Assembly: GCA_963792205.1 (NCBI GenBank)
Contig: CAWBVI010000003.1
Location: forward strand, 322,320-386,319
Direction of reading: 5' to 3'
From: DATDAH01 sp963792205
GTDB taxonomy: Bacteria > Actinomycetota > Acidimicrobiia > Acidimicrobiales > DATDAH01
DNA: 64,000 nucleotides
Of the stretch, positions 61,182 through 64,000 are shown piece after piece. The number at the start of each line of letters is the position of its first letter. Position 1 is the first letter of the stretch. The notes beneath the pieces are model-generated. The model was not told the DNA's origin and searched no databases. It saw nothing but the letters and a program-made list of their open reading frames with translations. Both the position numbers and the translations under genes were made by a program.

Positions 61182-63527
61182 GTGGAGATCTCCGTGCTCG
61201 ACTCTGTGGACGCCAACACGTTCCCCGCCCTGCCCCTTCCCGACGGCGTGATCCTGCCCGGCATGGTGGTGACGATCACTGCTGAGTCCGAGGATTCACG
61301 GGCCGCGGCCAAGGCCGCCGCCGACAACGGTGGCCGGATCCTGCTCGTCCCCAAGGCGGGCGAACGGTTCGCCAAGGTGGGCGCGGTCGCGCAGCTGGAG
61401 TCCACCGGGACGCTGCCGGGCGGGGCGCAGGCCCTCGTCGTGCGCGCCACCGGCCGAGCGCGGCTGGGCGCCGGCGTCGTGGGTACCGGGGCGGGCCTGT
61501 GGGTGACCGCCGAGCCGGTCGAGGAGACGCCGCCGACTGAAGAGGCCAAGGCCCTCGGGGCCGAGCTCCGCGCCACCCTGCGCGCCCTGTTCGAGCACTA
61601 CGGCGATCGCCAGGTGCGCGACATCCTGCGGGGGGTCGATCCCGATGACCCCGGCGGTCTCGCCGATCTCGTCGGCTGGTGGCCCGAGCTGACCATCGAG
61701 CGGAAGATCGAGCTCCTCGAAGCGGTCGACGTCACCGAGCGGGTCCGCCTCGTCCTCGGCTGGGCCCGCGAGGCCCTCACCGAGGTCGAGCTGGTCGAGA
61801 AGATCAGCAACGACGTGCGCGAGGGCCTCGACGAGCAGCAGCGTGAGCTCCTGCTCCGCCGGCAGATGGACGCCATCCGCAAGGAGCTGGGTGAGGACGA
61901 CGACGGTGAGGCAGCCGAGGGCTACGCGGCGCGCATCGACACCCTCGAGGCGGGCGGCGTGTCCGACGAGGTCGTCCGGGCCCTCCGCAAGGAGCTCGGA
62001 CGCTTCGAGCGCATGCCTGAGCAGAACATGGAGCGGGGCTGGATCGAAGGCTGGCTCGACACCGTGCTCGGCCTGCCCTGGACCGAGCGCACCGACGACC
62101 AGCTCGACGTGACGGTCGCCCGCGAGATCCTCGATGCCGACCACACCGGCCTCGACGAGGTCAAGGAGCGGATCGTGGAGCTCCTCGCCGTCCGCAAGCT
62201 GCGGGCGGAGCGGGGCCTCGACGAGGAGGGCACCGCCCGCCGCAAGCCCGGAGCCATCATCGCCCTCGTCGGTCCTCCCGGTGTCGGCAAGACGTCGCTC
62301 GGCGAGTCGGTGGCTCGCGCCCTGGGCCGGCGCTTCGTGCGGGTCGCCCTCGGCGGCGTACGCGACGAGGCCGAGATCCGTGGCCACCGGCGCACCTACG
62401 TCGGCGCCCAGCCCGGCCGGCTGGTCAAGGCCATCACCGAGGCCGGGACGATGAACCCGGTCGTGCTCCTCGACGAGGTCGACAAGCTGGGCAGTGATTT
62501 CCGGGGCGACCCCTCTGCCGCCCTGCTCGAGGTCCTCGACCCCGCCCAGAACCACACGTTCCGGGATCACTACCTGGAGGTCGACCTCGACCTGTCCGAC
62601 GTGCTGTTCATCGCCACGGCCAACGTCCTCGAGACGGTTCCCGGGCCCCTGCTCGACCGTCTCGAGATCATCCGGGTCGACGGCTACACCGAGGACGAAA
62701 AGGTCACCATCGCCCGGGACCACCTGCTCCCCCGCCAGGTCCGCGGCAACGGGCTGCGCGACGGCGAGGTGGAGATCAGCGACGCCGCCCTGCACGGGAT
62801 CGTCGCCGGCTACACCCGCGAAGCCGGGGTGCGCGAGCTGGAGCGTCAGTTGGGCAAGGCCCTCCGCAAGGTGGCCATGAAGGTGACCGGTGGCACCACC
62901 ACGCCGGTCGTGGTCGACGAGGCCGAGCTCACCGACCTGCTGGGACGGCCGCACTTCCACGCCGAGGACCTGGCCGACCGGGTGTCGGTGCCCGGCGTGG
63001 CCACCGGTCTCGCCGTCACCGGCGCCGGCGGCGACGTCCTCTTCGTCGAGGCCACCGCCATGGACGGCGAGGTCGCGCTCGAGGTCACCGGCCAGCTCGG
63101 TGACGTGATGAAGGAGTCGGCCCAGATCGCCCTCTCCTGGGTCCGCAGCCACCGCGAGGACATCCCGCTCGACACCGAGACGCTGGACCGGCGGTTCCAC
63201 GTGCACTTCCCTGCGGGTGCTGTCCCCAAGGACGGTCCCTCGGCCGGGATCACCATGACGACCGCACTGGTCTCACTCCTCACCGGGCGGCCCGTGCGCC
63301 GCGAAGTCGGGATGACCGGCGAGGTCACGCTGTCGGGCCGGGTGCTGCCCATCGGCGGGGTCAAGCAGAAGGTGCTGGCCGCCCACCGGGCCGGGCTCAC
63401 CGAGGTGATCCTCCCCGCCCGCAACGGCCCCGACCTCGACGACCTCCCGGAAGAGGTCCGGGAGGCCATGACCGTCCACCTCGTGGACGACGTGGCCGAG
63501 GTCCTCGACCTGGCCCTCGCCGCCTGA
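61182..63527 (+). CDS. lon: ATP-dependent Lon protease
   Basis: A 781-residue Lon from GTG 61182; the longer frame (TTG 61131) would translate the promoter dyad and a cysteine-rich peptide and is rejected. N-terminal substrate-binding domain (about 1-200, PLPDGVILPGMVVTI), AAA+ module with Walker A GPPGVGKT (364-371) and Walker B VVLLDEVDKLGSDF, and the serine-lysine protease domain with S687 (KDGPSAGITM) and K730 (GGVKQK), 43 residues apart as in E. coli Lon. It degrades misfolded and regulatory proteins. The protein is complete and free of breaks. Confidence 0.95.
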   Translation: MEISVLDSVDANTFPALPLPDGVILPGMVVTITAESEDSRAAAKAAADNGGRILLVPKAGERFAKVGAVAQLESTGTLPGGAQALVVRATGRARLGAGVVGTGAGLWVTAEPVEETPPTEEAKALGAELRATLRALFEHYGDRQVRDILRGVDPDDPGGLADLVGWWPELTIERKIELLEAVDVTERVRLVLGWAREALTEVELVEKISNDVREGLDEQQRELLLRRQMDAIRKELGEDDDGEAAEGYAARIDTLEAGGVSDEVVRALRKELGRFERMPEQNMERGWIEGWLDTVLGLPWTERTDDQLDVTVAREILDADHTGLDEVKERIVELLAVRKLRAERGLDEEGTARRKPGAIIALVGPPGVGKTSLGESVARALGRRFVRVALGGVRDEAEIRGHRRTYVGAQPGRLVKAITEAGTMNPVVLLDEVDKLGSDFRGDPSAALLEVLDPAQNHTFRDHYLEVDLDLSDVLFIATANVLETVPGPLLDRLEIIRVDGYTEDEKVTIARDHLLPRQVRGNGLRDGEVEISDAALHGIVAGYTREAGVRELERQLGKALRKVAMKVTGGTTTPVVVDEAELTDLLGRPHFHAEDLADRVSVPGVATGLAVTGAGGDVLFVEATAMDGEVALEVTGQLGDVMKESAQIALSWVRSHREDIPLDTETLDRRFHVHFPAGAVPKDGPSAGITMTTALVSLLTGRPVRREVGMTGEVTLSGRVLPIGGVKQKVLAAHRAGLTEVILPARNGPDLDDLPEEVREAMTVHLVDDVAEVLDLALAA

Positions 63528-63533
63528 GGTCGG

Positions 63534-64000
63534 TCAGCTCTTGCGGACCGTGCGCTCCAAGATGCCGAGCGTCGCCTTGACCGCCGACTCCGGGACGATC
63601 GGCCACGCGACTCGCGTCTTCCACTCCTCGCGGACGTTCGACCAGTCATAGATCGCCGTGACGACCGTGCTGCCGTCGTCCTTCGGCTCGAGGCGGTAGC
63701 CGTAGTAGTGCCCGATGCTGGGGAACGTCTCGCCGCCCGACACCTCCCAGGTGATGAAGTGGTCCTGCTCGTAGCCGGTGATGGTGACGATCACGTCGTA
63801 CTTGCCCATGTCGAAGTCGCCGAGCGCCTCGCGGTCCATGTGGATCACGAACGTGTCACCGACCGCCTTGGCCGGCTCGCCCGTGAAGTCCTGCAGCATC
63901 CCTGAGGCATCGATGTCGACGTGGCCCTTGGGGCTGGAGACCACGGCGAAGATGGTGGCGGCGTCAGCGGGGATCGTTCGCTGGACCTCGTAACGGTCGC
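63534..64000 (-). CDS. SRPBCC/polyketide cyclase-like protein (5' end outside window)
   Basis: The frame is open from the right edge to a stop at 63534, at least 155 residues. Sequence RYEVQRTIPADAATIFAVVS at the edge, followed by HVDIDASGMLQDFTGEPAKA and FPSIGHYYGYRLEPKDDG, fits the START/SRPBCC fold that binds hydrophobic ligands. The missing 5' part is probably only a few residues. The gene converges with lon with a six-base gap, so the two messages may interfere. Function unknown. Confidence 0.8.
   Translation of the reverse strand, partial: DRYEVQRTIPADAATIFAVVSSPKGHVDIDASGMLQDFTGEPAKAVGDTFVIHMDREALGDFDMGKYDVIVTITGYEQDHFITWEVSGGETFPSIGHYYGYRLEPKDDGSTVVTAIYDWSNVREEWKTRVAWPIVPESAVKATLGILERTVRKS

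Noticed and set aside
61296..63206. 636-codon antisense frame in lon
   Set aside because: Shadow of the lon coding strand, without any domain.
1..64000. CRISPR arrays, tRNA/rRNA genes, insertion sequences, integrases or att sites
   Set aside because: No regularly spaced direct repeats, cloverleaf, rRNA-like sequence, transposase or integrase motif was recognised on either strand. The HNH gene is of the DUF222 type, not a homing or Cas element.

Overview
The window is about 70% GC, with dense, often overlapping genes on both strands. The gene content (DevR/DevS-type dormancy regulators, AfsR-type and LuxR-type ATPase regulators, a DUF222/HNH endonuclease, SigJ-type sigma factors, LivH-LivM-LivG fusion transporter, DUF5996, many acyl-CoA and alpha/beta-hydrolase genes) points to an environmental actinobacterium, probably Acidimicrobiia or a relative. 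This assignment is inferred from gene content, not from a marker gene. No rRNA, tRNA, CRISPR array, insertion sequence or prophage was recognised.

Layout. 1-3.4 kb: end of an unknown gene, a STAS protein, a VOC protein and an acyl-CoA synthetase/enoyl-CoA hydratase pair. 3.5-5.3 kb: divergent devR and devS. 5.3-14.5 kb: an arginine deiminase island on the minus strand (pepE, DUF1611, ornithine/alanine racemase, APC permease, GNAT, DoxX, arcA, arcB, arcC), with two promoters that carry the same DevR-like tandem boxes. 14.5-20.1 kb: FUSC, AfsR-type regulator, CPBP protease, DUF1772, ending in a very long hairpin. 20.1-33 kb: a broken isochorismatase, SnoaL, SDR, then a minus-strand catabolic and transport cluster (amidohydrolase, membrane protein, enoyl-CoA hydratase, CoA-transferase remnant, livF, livHMG fusion, substrate-binding lipoprotein) and a large glycosidase-like protein. 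33-38.4 kb: a toxin-antitoxin-like XRE/nucleotidyltransferase pair, a second acyl-CoA synthetase operon, a diiron-like protein and a cupredoxin. 38.5-46.9 kb: decayed HNH gene, cyclase-ATPase-TPR regulator, carboxymuconolactone decarboxylase with SigJ, hydrolase lipoprotein and divergent TetR. 47-64 kb: small hydrolases, VOC, a second sigma factor, a flavoprotein, SRPBCC, NmrA and LuxR-ATPase genes, DUF899, and Lon.

How the genes work together. The clearest unit is the arginine island. DevS (a GAF kinase that keeps the histidine region corresponding to the DosS haem ligand) and DevR (with a near-identical DNA-recognition helix) lie beside arcABC and an APC antiporter-like permease. Both arc promoters contain the same 14-mer GGGCCGAAGGTCCC, with a second related box exactly 21 bp away. 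This suggests that arginine fermentation is switched on by hypoxia or redox stress. The same island adds an S51 peptidase, an Orr-type racemase and a DUF1611 protein (a family with a D-amino-acid N-acetyltransferase member), so ornithine or another amino acid may be racemised and acetylated.

Caution. At least 12 genes are interrupted, almost all by one-base shifts and some in homopolymers. The most economical explanation is an indel-prone long-read or metagenome assembly, but true decay is likely for a few (CoA-transferase with an internal deletion, DUF899 and HNH genes with several breaks). Functions of interrupted genes are described for the restored reading frame.
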